Assembly (NCBI GenBank): GCA_037388705.1
Contig: JARRJY010000053.1
Location: forward strand, 1-43,996
Reading direction: 5' to 3'
Source of the DNA: JARRJY01 sp037388705
GTDB taxonomy: Bacteria; Pseudomonadota; Gammaproteobacteria; UBA6429; Thiohalophilaceae
Length of the DNA stretch: 43,996 nt
Part shown: one piece after another, positions 8,207-16,338 of the stretch
How positions within the stretch are numbered: the first letter of the stretch is position 1
Layout: the number at the start of each line of letters is the position of its first letter
Program-made: the position numbers and the translations under genes
The notes under the pieces: generated by a model
Seen by the model: only the letters and a program-made list of their open reading frames with translations
Databases searched by the model: none
Told to the model about the DNA's origin: nothing

Positions 8207-8410
8207 ATGAAGGAACTGGGTTCAGCTATGTTATTTTTCGGCATCGGCTCAATTGTATTAAATTTAATCAATTTGGAGTTTATTATTCTGGCCTGGATTG
8301 ATATGTGGGGCCCAACTGTCGGCTGGGTTATCAAGGGTGCACTAATTGTCGTTGGTGCATTACTTTATTTTTCTTCCGGCAATAAAGAGGAAGCTGAAGA
8401 AGCCGCCTGA
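8207..8410 (+). CDS. Small membrane protein, 67 residues, unknown function
   Basis: A short protein with two hydrophobic segments (about residues 7-30 and 39-57) separated by WIDMWGP, ending in a charged, glutamate-rich tail (GNKEEAEEAA). It is preceded by an excellent ribosome binding site (AAGGAGG, about 6 bases before the ATG), a good -10 box upstream and a hairpin terminator downstream, so it looks like an independent, well-expressed single-gene unit. Positively charged residues are scarce, so the topology is hard to fix. I recognise no family. It lies between the DUF2167 gene and the PAS kinase gene, both on the opposite strand. Confidence 0.72.
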   Translation: MKELGSAMLFFGIGSIVLNLINLEFIILAWIDMWGPTVGWVIKGALIVVGALLYFSSGNKEEAEEAA

Positions 8411-8480
8411 AAATATATGTTGTGTATTGGTTAATCTTCAGTATACAACCAAACGTAATCTACACCAGGAAAATAAACCA

Positions 8481-8534
8481 GGCCAAAGAGAAACTTTTAA
8501 AAAAATTGGAAGTTTCTCTGCCTTGTTTTTTCTT
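8481..8534 (+). terminator. Rho-independent terminator after the small membrane-protein gene
   Basis: AGAGAAACTT (8487-8496) and AAGTTTCTCT (8510-8519) form a ten-base-pair stem around a 13-base AT-rich loop, followed by GCCTTG and a run of T (8525-8530). It ends the plus-strand unit and lies 20 bases beyond the 3' end of the opposing kinase gene, so it may also limit transcription between the converging genes. Confidence 0.75.
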
Positions 8535-8553
8535 GTAAAATTACTTTGTAGAT

Positions 8554-10395
8554 TTATACTTTTGGGAGTTCTACCCAAAAGATACTTCCCCGGCCATATT
8601 CACTTTCCACTCTGATTTGCCCACCCATCATTTCAATGAGTTGTTTAGTAATCACTAACCCAATTCCGGTTCCTTCAATACCTGATCCTTTTGCATCCAG
8701 TCGATTAAACTCCTCAAATATTTTATTAAGATTATCCTTTTTAATCCCTATACCTGTATCTTTTATTGATATTCCATAAAATATTTCATTAATCGACTTT
8801 ATAGCAATTTCTACCCTTCCTGACTTTTTGTTATATTTAATGGCATTTGATAACAAGTTAATCACGATCTGTTTCAGCCGAATTTTGTCCGCATTTAAGA
8901 TTATATCATCTGTTAGTGGTTGCATAACCATCTGGACATTATTTTGAAGTGCAAGTGGCTCCAGAAGACGTACGCACTCAGTCATTAACTCCGTATAACT
9001 AACAGAAGACATTGATAAATCAATATGGCCGGCCTCAATTTTTGCCAAATCAAGCACTTCATCAATTAGCTTGAGGAGATGATTTCCCGCCTTGTAAATT
9101 TCATCCACATCTTCTTTAACATCTGAAGGCAGGTTACTATTAACCTGTAATAACTGGCTAAAGCCCATGATTGCATTTAAAGGTGTTCTCAACTCGTGAC
9201 TCATACTTGATAAAAAATCAGACTTTGCACGATTCGCACACTCAGCTGCTTCTTTCGCTTCCCGGTATTCTAACGTACGCCTCTTAACTCTCTCTTCCAG
9301 CTCATCATTTGTCTTCTGCAATGCCATTTCAGCTTTTTTACGTTCGGTAATATCACGAACAATGGCGACAAAATGCGGTTCAGCATCGTTAAGTTTCAGA
9401 TATTGCAAGAGAATTTCCACCGGAACATGATGTCCATCTTTATGCTCATGAACCGTTTCTAACTTTAAGATATTTTTTTCGCCCGATTTAAGTTCTGAGA
9501 TATATTCTCGAAATTTTTTCTCTGTAAAATCTGGCTTGATATCATACGGAGTCATATTTATCATCTCCTCGTATGAATAACCAACCTGTTCAAGCGCCCC
9601 CTGGTTGACGTAAAAAAACTCAAGCGAGTCTTCCCTGAACATAAATACACAATCATGCGTTTCATCCAGCGTAGCTTTGAGAAGGTTGATTTTCCGGTTG
9701 GCTTTTATTTGCTCTGTAATATCTTCAACACTTGACCAGATATAGTCTTCACCCTCTTTCGATATCAGTTTACCTTTCAATCTAACAGGAACCCGATGCC
9801 CATCCGCATGAATATATTCTTTAACGTAAGGTCCATATTGACCAATTGATTCCAATTTTTTTAACTGTTCTTTTTCATTTTCCTGGTAATCAGATGGTGT
9901 TAAATCCCAGTAACTTAACTGTTTTAATTCTTCAGCAGAATGTCCGACGATATTGCAGTAGGCAGGGTTTACATCAATTAGTTTTCCATCCAGTTTTGTT
10001 AACGCCAGCCCGATGGGCAATAAATCAAATAAATCACGATTATATTCACTGTACAGGGTTGTACTACCTTGAGATTTAAGATTTCTATCCGGCACCTGTG
10101 AGAGTAATTGATCTCGTTTGGCTAATGTTGCACCAGCAATCAAGGCGTCCTGCTTGGTCTTGACGGTATTATCCTGCAGGGAAGGAATCCAAAGGCATAG
10201 GTGAAATAATTTCCTGGTGATTTTATCTTCCATTAACAGAATAAGCATCACCCCTGTCAAAGTGACTATTAATGAAAATTTGAGAGTTTCTTCACTTGCC
10301 TGGTGATAAATAATTTGAATCAACCCAAGCGTAGTTAACAGGCACATACCTGCTATGAACGCAAGAAAGATTGTCAATTTAATGGGTTTCATCAT
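8554..10395 (-). CDS. PAS-domain sensor histidine kinase (orphan)
   Basis: A 613-residue membrane sensor kinase. Two hydrophobic helices at the N-terminus (about 7-30 and 39-56) have almost no periplasmic loop, followed by PAS domain 1 (about 118-230) and PAS domain 2 (about 240-355, ending in VRDITERKKAE). A short coiled coil (about 355-390) leads into the HisKA box SHELRTPLNAIMGF with the phosphorylated His at residue 400. The ATPase domain has the N box (LLSNAIKYN), G1 (DTGIGIKKD), F (IFEEFNRLD) and G2 (GTGIGLVITKQL) motifs. There is no receiver or Hpt domain and no response-regulator gene nearby, so it is an orphan kinase of the BarA/ArcB-like HisKA class. With minimal periplasmic sequence the stimulus is probably sensed in the cytoplasm or membrane by the PAS domains. 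Confidence 0.92.
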   Translation of the reverse strand: MMKPIKLTIFLAFIAGMCLLTTLGLIQIIYHQASEETLKFSLIVTLTGVMLILLMEDKITRKLFHLCLWIPSLQDNTVKTKQDALIAGATLAKRDQLLSQVPDRNLKSQGSTTLYSEYNRDLFDLLPIGLALTKLDGKLIDVNPAYCNIVGHSAEELKQLSYWDLTPSDYQENEKEQLKKLESIGQYGPYVKEYIHADGHRVPVRLKGKLISKEGEDYIWSSVEDITEQIKANRKINLLKATLDETHDCVFMFREDSLEFFYVNQGALEQVGYSYEEMINMTPYDIKPDFTEKKFREYISELKSGEKNILKLETVHEHKDGHHVPVEILLQYLKLNDAEPHFVAIVRDITERKKAEMALQKTNDELEERVKRRTLEYREAKEAAECANRAKSDFLSSMSHELRTPLNAIMGFSQLLQVNSNLPSDVKEDVDEIYKAGNHLLKLIDEVLDLAKIEAGHIDLSMSSVSYTELMTECVRLLEPLALQNNVQMVMQPLTDDIILNADKIRLKQIVINLLSNAIKYNKKSGRVEIAIKSINEIFYGISIKDTGIGIKKDNLNKIFEEFNRLDAKGSGIEGTGIGLVITKQLIEMMGGQIRVESEYGRGSIFWVELPKV

Positions 10396-10499
10396 CCGTG
10401 TCCTGAAATCGTGTTATGGTCACGTCATATAATCGCAGTCATTTCTTTATTATTCTAGGCTATCGGTCAGTGCATGGATTAATTAAGAGTAAAATCTAC

Positions 10500-10517
10500 T
10501 TACGTATGATTACGTAT
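10500..10517. repeat. Direct repeat of TTACGTAT (possible operator)
   Basis: TTACGTAT occurs at 10500-10507 and again at 10510-10517, exactly ten bases apart, and each copy contains the palindrome TACGTA. One helical turn between palindromic half-sites is what a protein dimer pair would bind. It lies in the 235-base gap between the kinase gene and the end of kdsB, about 105 bases upstream of the kinase start. The rest of the gap is AT-rich and I see no other structure in it. Confidence 0.3.
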
Positions 10518-10630
10518 AGTGATTTTTCACCTGAAAGGGAATGTTAAAGATATTTCATATACTCTGCTTAAGAGCAAAGTGATTAAATATTAGTTTACTA
10601 CCGGTGAGATACGCCAGTACTCAATATTAA

Positions 10631-11389
10631 TCAGGATAATATGTTCCTGACATTTTCCAGGTCTTCCACGGTATCAACACCCGGACCTGGTACTTCTTCT
10701 GCCAGGGGTACAACTATAGAGAAACCATGCCACATAACACGCAACTGCTCCAATGACTCAATTTTTTCCAAGTCGGTTTGTGGGAGTTCAATGTATTTTT
10801 TTACAAAACCTGCCCGGTATGCATAAAGACCAATGTGACGACGATAAACTGATAATTGTTCTTCTGTTAGTTGAGGTTCATCGTTAAAGCGCTCCCTGTC
10901 CCAGGGTACAGGTGCGCGTGTAAAATAAAGAGCATGTTGCCGATGATCTAGCACAACCTTTACGGCATGCGGATCGAAAATCTCATCGACTGATGTCATA
11001 TGTGTGCATAATGTCGCAACTGACGCATCTTTGTTGTCCTCCAGTGCCTGTGCGACCTGCTGCAAGCATTTTGGCGGTAGCAAAGGTTCATCACCTTGCA
11101 GGTTAATGACAATATGATCGTCATCGATATTACAGGTATCAATGACTTCAGCCAGTCGTTCCGTACCCGAACGATGTTTATCTGAGGTCATGCAGACTTC
11201 TGCATTAAATTGTTCTGCTGCCTGCTGAATTTTTATATCGTCAGTAGCAATAATGACCTGTTTCGCACCACTTTCCATCGCGCGTTCATAAACATGCTGG
11301 ATCATTGGTTTGCCGGCAATATCCAGTAAAGGTTTACCAGGTAACCGGGTTGAAGCGTACCTTGCCGGTATAACAATACTGAATGACAT
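10631..11389 (-). CDS. kdsB: 3-deoxy-manno-octulosonate cytidylyltransferase
   Basis: KdsB activates the LPS inner-core sugar Kdo: CTP + Kdo gives CMP-Kdo + pyrophosphate, in the cytoplasm. The 252-residue product begins with the nucleotidyltransferase signature IPARYASTRLPGKPL and contains NLQGDEPL and, near the C-terminus, EKIESLEQLR, all characteristic of KdsB. The open frame could begin one codon earlier at a TTG, but the ATG at 11389 is preferred: it overlaps the stop of the Trm112-like gene by one base (TGATG), implying coupled translation. It is the last gene of the exbB-exbD-msbA-lpxK-Trm112-kdsB operon, matching the msbA-lpxK-ycaR-kdsB order of E. coli. CMP-Kdo is the substrate for Kdo transfer to the lipid A precursor phosphorylated by the neighbouring LpxK. 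Confidence 0.95.
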   Translation of the reverse strand: MSFSIVIPARYASTRLPGKPLLDIAGKPMIQHVYERAMESGAKQVIIATDDIKIQQAAEQFNAEVCMTSDKHRSGTERLAEVIDTCNIDDDHIVINLQGDEPLLPPKCLQQVAQALEDNKDASVATLCTHMTSVDEIFDPHAVKVVLDHRQHALYFTRAPVPWDRERFNDEPQLTEEQLSVYRRHIGLYAYRAGFVKKYIELPQTDLEKIESLEQLRVMWHGFSIVVPLAEEVPGPGVDTVEDLENVRNILS

Positions 11390-11568
11390 CAAACTTCCTC
11401 GTCAGCCGGGAGTTGCCTGGCCTCTTCCTCCAGCATTACGGGAATATCATCACGTATTGGATAAGCGAGGCGATCTGCTTTGCAGATGAGTTCATTGTTC
11501 TCTTTCTTATATACCAGCGGGCCTTTACAGACCGGGCATGCAAGGATATCAAGTAATTTTTTATCCAT
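11389..11568 (-). CDS. Trm112/YcaR-family small zinc-ribbon protein
   Basis: This 59-residue protein begins MDKKLLDILACPVCKGPLVY and contains the paired cysteines CPVCKG and a single LICKAD cysteine, followed by AYPIRDDIPVMLEEEAR; this is the UPF0434/Trm112-like family (E. coli YcaR). The fourth zinc ligand is not a cysteine, as in many family members. The gene is locked between lpxK and kdsB by one-base overlaps at both ends (TAATG with lpxK, TGATG with kdsB), a position conserved across gammaproteobacteria. Eukaryotic and archaeal Trm112 activates methyltransferases; the role of the bacterial homologue in this LPS operon is not established. Confidence 0.9.
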   Translation of the reverse strand: MDKKLLDILACPVCKGPLVYKKENNELICKADRLAYPIRDDIPVMLEEEARQLPADEEV

Positions 11569-12578
11569 TATTTAACCTTTGGTGAAGATTCCAGTAGATC
11601 GACGAACTGAGATTCAAAATTTTTCGGTAATGTTGTTGCAACAGGTAAATACCACATATTTTCGCTATGATAACGGAAACATTTTACCGCATCTTTTTCA
11701 GTCATGATAACCGGAAGATTATCATTAAATGTAATATCTTTACGCAGATACTCGTGATGATCGGGGAAACTGTGTTCAATCACGCCCAGACCACTGGTAC
11801 GTAACTGATCAAAAAATCGCTGTGGATTACCAATACCGGCAATGGCATGTACCTGTTTACCTTTAAATTCAGACAAATTACATCTTTTGACGGTATCATT
11901 CATGGAAACCAGATCCATAATCTTGTACTGCATAAGGATTTCATCGTTAGCAGCGGTACCATTGGTAAACCTGAAATCCACCTCATGTAATCGTTTTACC
12001 GGCTCACGCAAAGGACCGGCTGGTAAACAGAAACCATTTCCAAATCGCCTGGTGCCATCTATTACGGCTATCTCGATATTTCTTTTTAACTTGTAATGTT
12101 GCAGGCCGTCATCTGAAATAATAATGTCACAGTCATGGTATTGAATTAATGCCTGCCCGGCAGCAACACGGTCAGGACCAACCGCCATTGGACACCCGGT
12201 ACGACGAGTTATCAATACCGGCTCATCCCCCACCATAACAGGATCACTGTCAGGCCTTACCTGTTGTGGCCATGAACGTGCCTTTCCACGATAACCCCGG
12301 CTCACAATACCCGGGCGATAACCCGTTCTTATTAACAGTTCAGCCAGTTCAATTACAAGCGGGGTTTTACCTGTGCCGCCCACCGTAATATTCCCGACGA
12401 CCACGACCGGTACCGGGAGTTTTGTTGAGCGAAACAGTTTTATTTTATATGCTAGACGCCTTAGAAAGACCAGCAAACAGAAAAGCCATGATACTGGCCG
12501 TAACGCCACTGACAATATATTACGCTCGTACCAGGCTCTGGTTAACAGGTTTTCAATATCGGAACTCACCGAATTCAC
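11568..12578 (-). CDS. lpxK: Tetraacyldisaccharide 4'-kinase
   Basis: LpxK phosphorylates the 4' position of the tetraacyldisaccharide-1-phosphate to make lipid IVA, at the cytoplasmic face of the inner membrane. The 336-residue protein has an N-terminal hydrophobic stretch (about 24-45), the P-loop GNITVGGTGKTPLV (about 62-75), and the family motifs SRGYRG, VGDEP, DDGLQH and MTEKDAVKC. The start is GTG at 12578, 8 bases after the msbA stop, preceded by AAGAAAG; no ATG upstream fits. The next gene overlaps its stop by one base. With msbA upstream and kdsB downstream this forms the classical lipid A export and Kdo group. Confidence 0.95.
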   Translation of the reverse strand: MNSVSSDIENLLTRAWYERNILSVALRPVSWLFCLLVFLRRLAYKIKLFRSTKLPVPVVVVGNITVGGTGKTPLVIELAELLIRTGYRPGIVSRGYRGKARSWPQQVRPDSDPVMVGDEPVLITRRTGCPMAVGPDRVAAGQALIQYHDCDIIISDDGLQHYKLKRNIEIAVIDGTRRFGNGFCLPAGPLREPVKRLHEVDFRFTNGTAANDEILMQYKIMDLVSMNDTVKRCNLSEFKGKQVHAIAGIGNPQRFFDQLRTSGLGVIEHSFPDHHEYLRKDITFNDNLPVIMTEKDAVKCFRYHSENMWYLPVATTLPKNFESQFVDLLESSPKVK

Positions 12579-12586
12579 CTTTCTTA

Positions 12587-14341
12587 TTATTTATCGGCAA
12601 ATTGCAGGTTATATAACGCCGCGTATTTACCATCTATTTCCAACAATTCCTTGTGATTCCCCTGCTCGACAATGCTTCCCTGTTCCAGTACAACAATTCT
12701 ATCAACACTCTCAATAGTTGACAGGCGATGCGCAATTACCAGTGTTGTCCTGTTCTTCATTAGCTCGTTGAGTGCACTTTGTATATGCCGTTCTGACTCT
12801 GTATCCAGTGCAGATGTCGCTTCGTCCAGAATCAATATCGGTGCATCTTTTAATATGGCACGTGCAATAGCAAGTCGTTGACGTTGCCCGCCTGATAATA
12901 ACACGCCGTTTTCACCAACAATGGTATCCATACCATCGGGTAACTGCTCAATAAATTCCAGCGCGTGCGCTGCTTTTGCGGCATTACGAATATCATCTTC
13001 ACTGGCATCATCCAGTGAACCATAAGCGATGTTATGGGCAATGGTATCGTTAAAAAGCGTGACGTGCTGACTCACCAGTGCAATATGACTGCGCAGGTCC
13101 GATAGCTTTAAATCATGGGTATTAACGCCATCGACGGTGATTTGGCCTTCAGTAGCATCATAAAAACGGGGCAGCAAGCTGACTAACGTCGTTTTACCTG
13201 CACCCGAGCGTCCAACAAAGGCCACACTTTCCCCTGCCGCAATATCAAGATTAATATTATTTAGAATATCTGGTTTGTCTTGTTCATAAGCAAAACATAC
13301 ATCCTTGAACTGCACATTTCCTGATACTTTTTCCAGTTTGTAATTGCCGGTATCTTTTTCTTTTTCCTGGTCAAGAAACTCAAATACACTCTCGGCGGCC
13401 GCAATACCCCTTTGCAAACTTTCATTAATCATGGTTAATCGGCGTACTGGTTGCATCAACATAAGCATCGCCATCAAAAACGACATGAACTTTCCTACTG
13501 AAATGGTATCCAGGATAGCGGGTTGAGTTGCCAGGTAAACCATACCTGCAAAAGCAGAGCCAACAATGAATTGTACGAGTGGTACGCTTATCGCGTTGGT
13601 AGCGGCAAGTTTAAGATATTGCTTTCGATTATAATCGTTGACAATTTCAAATTGCCTTGTTTCATAATCGTGCCCGCCAAATATTTTAATATCCCGCTGC
13701 GCATCAATGGATTCCTGGGCAACATGCGAAACATCACCCATGGAATGTTGAATACGTTTACCCAGCTTCCTGAATCGCTTACTGATATAAATAACCAGCA
13801 TGGCCATCAATGGTAAAATAACCAACAGGATGATTGTCAGGTTGACACTATGCCATAGCATCAGCGCCACCAGGAAAACAACTGTTAGCGTATCCCTGAT
13901 AAGAATAGATATCACATTGGAAGAAGCTTGGGCTAACTGCTCAACGTCATACAATAATTTTGAGAGTAAAACACCTGATGAAGCATGATCATAATAACGT
14001 GTTGGTAAATTGAGTAACTGGTTAAACATACGGCTTCGCAAATCCCGGATTACATTCCGGGAAATCCAGGCCATGCCATATGTCGACAGGAATCCACTAA
14101 CAATACGTATAAAGAATACCGCAATAATTAAAAGTGGTACCCATTTTATGGTTTGCTGATCTTTGTTCACAAAGCTGCCATCAAGCATAGGTTCGATCAA
14201 CTTGGCAAAAGCCGCATCCGTTGCCGAAAAAATGATCATGCCAATTGAGGCAACCAGGAATGCTTTCCAGTGTGGAAGTGAATATGACAAAAGACGGCGA
14301 TAAACTTTTAAGCCACCCTTTGTCCCTGATTGAGCAGTCAT
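12587..14341 (-). CDS. msbA: Lipid A core flippase MsbA
   Basis: MsbA flips lipid A-core across the inner membrane using ATP. The 584-residue half-transporter has a six-helix membrane domain (about 20-310) and a C-terminal nucleotide-binding domain with Walker A VGRSGAGKTTL, signature LLSGGQRQRLAIARA, Walker B ILILDEATSALD and the switch IAHRLSTI. Length matches E. coli MsbA (582). The frame can be extended 13 codons to a TTG, but that lies inside exbD; the ATG at 14341, 7 bases after the exbD stop, begins MTAQSG and fits better. A generic multidrug ABC exporter is the alternative, but the position directly before lpxK argues for MsbA. Confidence 0.93.
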   Translation of the reverse strand: MTAQSGTKGGLKVYRRLLSYSLPHWKAFLVASIGMIIFSATDAAFAKLIEPMLDGSFVNKDQQTIKWVPLLIIAVFFIRIVSGFLSTYGMAWISRNVIRDLRSRMFNQLLNLPTRYYDHASSGVLLSKLLYDVEQLAQASSNVISILIRDTLTVVFLVALMLWHSVNLTIILLVILPLMAMLVIYISKRFRKLGKRIQHSMGDVSHVAQESIDAQRDIKIFGGHDYETRQFEIVNDYNRKQYLKLAATNAISVPLVQFIVGSAFAGMVYLATQPAILDTISVGKFMSFLMAMLMLMQPVRRLTMINESLQRGIAAAESVFEFLDQEKEKDTGNYKLEKVSGNVQFKDVCFAYEQDKPDILNNINLDIAAGESVAFVGRSGAGKTTLVSLLPRFYDATEGQITVDGVNTHDLKLSDLRSHIALVSQHVTLFNDTIAHNIAYGSLDDASEDDIRNAAKAAHALEFIEQLPDGMDTIVGENGVLLSGGQRQRLAIARAILKDAPILILDEATSALDTESERHIQSALNELMKNRTTLVIAHRLSTIESVDRIVVLEQGSIVEQGNHKELLEIDGKYAALYNLQFADK

Positions 14342-14348
14342 TGATATA

Positions 14349-14771
14349 TTATTTTTCTTCGTCAGCTTGTTTCGTGGCAAAGGTTAGCTTGTACAGACCT
14401 AGCTGACGTGCCGCATCCATTGCCTTGACTACTGCCTGGTGAGGGGTGTTGCGATCAGCACTGATGATGTACTGTGGATCTTTATGTGAACCACGTACCA
14501 CTGAAACTGCCTGCTTTAACGTTACGATAGAAGTATCCTTTACACGGCGCTGGTTCACAAAATACCTGCCCTGCGCATCGATGGTAACTTCAATAGTAAA
14601 CTCTTCCTTCTTAACAGGTTTACCGCTGGCATCTGGCAGCTCGATACTGATTTCTGATTCTTTTTCGAAAGTCGTAGAGACCATGAAGAAGATCAGTAAC
14701 AGGAATACCACGTCAATTAGTGGCGTGATATTGAGGTCAGGCTCTTTATCGCGTTTGTGACGTAATAACAT
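14349..14771 (-). CDS. exbD: ExbD/TolR-family proton-channel subunit
   Basis: A 140-residue protein with a short cytoplasmic start (MLLRHKRDKEPDLNITPLIDVVFLLLIFFMV), one membrane helix containing the key Asp of the family (in PLIDVVFLL) and a periplasmic domain. ExbD/TolR works with ExbB/TolQ to couple the proton gradient to periplasmic motions. Here no TonB or TolA partner follows; the pair instead precedes msbA-lpxK, an arrangement also known upstream of lpxK in Pseudomonas. Whether this pair serves a TonB-type receptor or the LPS pathway cannot be decided from sequence. It lies 11 bases after exbB. Confidence 0.9.
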   Translation of the reverse strand: MLLRHKRDKEPDLNITPLIDVVFLLLIFFMVSTTFEKESEISIELPDASGKPVKKEEFTIEVTIDAQGRYFVNQRRVKDTSIVTLKQAVSVVRGSHKDPQYIISADRNTPHQAVVKAMDAARQLGLYKLTFATKQADEEK

Positions 14772-14782
14772 GACTCTACCCG

Positions 14783-15400
14783 CTAACTGGCTGTTTCACG
14801 ATCGCCATGCATAACATCAACGATCTTTAATGCCTCATCTTCCATCTCAAGTACAAGTTCATCAACCTTACCACGGAAGTAGCGATAAAAAATCAGACTG
14901 GGAATCGCCACGGATAAGCCAGCAGCTGTTGTAATCAGTGCTTCTGAAATACCTCCTGCCAATACCGCAGGATTCCCCACCCCGTGCGTTGTGATGGCCG
15001 CGAAGACTTTGATCATGCCGATAACAGTTCCCAACAGACCTAATAACGGTGTGATGGATGCAATGGTACCCAGTGTATTCAGAAAACGTTCGAGTTCCAG
15101 TACAATCTGGCGCCCGGCTTCCTCAATACTTTCCTTCATGATGTCTCGTGGATGCTGCCGGTTTACCAAACCAACAGCCAGGATCTTGCCCAGTGGCGAA
15201 CTGTTACCCAGAGACTGGATATGTTCATCACTCAAATCGTCACTCTTATGCCATTGCCATACCTGGGAAACCAGGTGCGGAGGATTAACTTTTTTGCTTT
15301 GTAGCGACCAGAAACGTTCAATTACAATGGCCAGGGCCAGCACAGAACACAAAAGAATCGGCAGCATAATCAAGCCGCCAGCTTGCACCATTTCAAACAC
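14783..15400 (-). CDS. exbB: ExbB/TolQ/MotA-family proton-channel subunit
   Basis: A 205-residue inner-membrane protein with three hydrophobic helices (about 8-27, 105-130 and 150-175) and the family signature TIASITPLLGLLGTVIGMIKVF, followed by ALITTAAGLSVAIPSLIFYRYF. It forms a channel with the ExbD gene product 11 bases downstream. The start is GTG at 15400 (reading VFEMVQAGG, initiated with Met), placed about 11 bases after AAGGAAGG on the minus strand; an in-frame ATG three codons later is the alternative. This is the first gene of the operon that continues through msbA, lpxK, the Trm112 gene and kdsB, so the operon promoter should lie in 15401-15502. Confidence 0.9.
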   Translation of the reverse strand: MFEMVQAGGLIMLPILLCSVLALAIVIERFWSLQSKKVNPPHLVSQVWQWHKSDDLSDEHIQSLGNSSPLGKILAVGLVNRQHPRDIMKESIEEAGRQIVLELERFLNTLGTIASITPLLGLLGTVIGMIKVFAAITTHGVGNPAVLAGGISEALITTAAGLSVAIPSLIFYRYFRGKVDELVLEMEDEALKIVDVMHGDRETAS

Positions 15401-15502
15401 CGTGGATTTTCCTTCCTTATCTATAATGTCTGTTATTTCGAGCGCCTACTCTACCAAATGCAGGCCATCTCAGGAAGCAAAAGACATCACAGGATGCTCA
15501 TA

Positions 15503-15676
15503 TTATGAAGTTTGAGAAACCCTTTTCCTTTCTTTTGAAACTATTCTCTCAATTATGAGTTCTTTGGGTGCATTAGTTCCAACTTTTCCCCTTTTACCGT
15601 CAATATTGGTGATTTTTATTTCGGTATTCTTGCCAAGCTTTATTGATTCGCCTTCCCTTCTTTCAAGCACAAGCAT
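15503..15676 (-). CDS. CsrA/RsmA-family RNA-binding regulator, divergent
   Basis: A 57-residue protein reading MLVLERREGESIKLG at the start and GTNAPKELIIERI in the middle. It aligns without gaps to E. coli CsrA: Leu4, Arg6, Arg7, Gly9, Glu10, Gly33, Asn35-Ala-Pro-Lys-Glu39 and the RNA-contact Arg44 are kept. Differences include Asn in place of Gly24, Gly in place of Val30 and Lys in place of Arg31, and the tail is basic (SKERKRVSQTS). CsrA dimers bind GGA-containing loops near ribosome binding sites and control translation. The open frame runs further upstream (to 15862), but that part is AT-rich leader and the opposing gene, so I use the ATG at 15676. As genomes often carry a canonical csrA elsewhere, this may be a specialised paralogue. 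It is divergent from the DUF2062 gene. Confidence 0.85.
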   Translation of the reverse strand: MLVLERREGESIKLGKNTEIKITNIDGKRGKVGTNAPKELIIERIVSKERKRVSQTS

Positions 15677-15769
15677 CCTGCTTTCACCTTTAATCTTGAA
15701 TAAATTATCACCACGCAATGAGATGTGATATTTGATAATATTACCGCGTTCTAGTAGTAGAATGCAGTT

Positions 15770-16291
15770 ATGCCAAAGAAGTTTATTAAAAAGTACATGC
15801 CGGATCACGAAATGATCCGTAACCACCCCTCCCTGAACAAAGTCTTCGGTACGCTTTTGCACGATCCAAATCTGCTACATTTAAACCGGCGCTCTGTTTC
15901 GGCCGCCTTTGCGGTTGGCCTGTTTATGGCATTTGTACCAGTGCCTTTCCAGATGGTACTGGCCGCTGCTACGGCGATCCTGGTTCGTTGTAATTTGCCT
16001 ATCTCTGTCGGGCTGGTATGGGTATCAAATCCTGTCACCATCCCGCCCTTGTTTTATTTTTGCTACCTGGTGGGTACCTGGATACTGGGTAGTAAAGAAC
16101 AGGAATTTGCTTTTGAACTTTCAGTGGACTGGTTGACGACTGAACTTGGGGTGATCTGGCAGCCCTTTTTACTGGGTTGCGCGGTTGTTGGGGTAATTAG
16201 CGCCATGATCGGCTTTTTCACCATTCGTCTGCTCTGGCGAATGCGCCTTGTGGCACATTTAAAGCAACGAAAACTGCGCCAGAAAAGTTAA
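15770..16291 (+). CDS. DUF2062 family membrane protein
   Basis: A 173-residue protein with an N-terminal soluble stretch (MPKKFIKKYMPDHEMIRNHP; LHDPNLLHLNRRSVS) that is strongly typical of DUF2062, then three hydrophobic segments (about 44-70, 80-105 and 125-160) including the motif WVSNPVTIPPLFYF. Its function is unknown; the family occurs across Proteobacteria, and in Pseudomonas it sits close to the lol genes and exbB, as here. The ATG at 15770 gives the family's normal N-terminus, though I see no Shine-Dalgarno sequence, so initiation may be on a short leader. It is divergent from the csrA-like gene and converges on lolD. Confidence 0.85.
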   Translation: MPKKFIKKYMPDHEMIRNHPSLNKVFGTLLHDPNLLHLNRRSVSAAFAVGLFMAFVPVPFQMVLAAATAILVRCNLPISVGLVWVSNPVTIPPLFYFCYLVGTWILGSKEQEFAFELSVDWLTTELGVIWQPFLLGCAVVGVISAMIGFFTIRLLWRMRLVAHLKQRKLRQKS

Positions 16292-16338
16292 CAAATCACT
16301 TTAACTATACATTAAATATAATCTTTATCTTATTGTTT

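Noticed and set aside
15400..15430. GGA-rich leader of exbB as a CsrA binding target
   Set aside because: AAGGAAGGA is explained as the ribosome binding site; no hairpin presents the GGA motifs, so a link to the nearby CsrA would be guesswork.
15677..15862. A longer start for the CsrA-like protein
   Set aside because: The extra codons cross the divergent DUF2062 gene and the leader. CsrA proteins begin with MLxL, which is at 15676.
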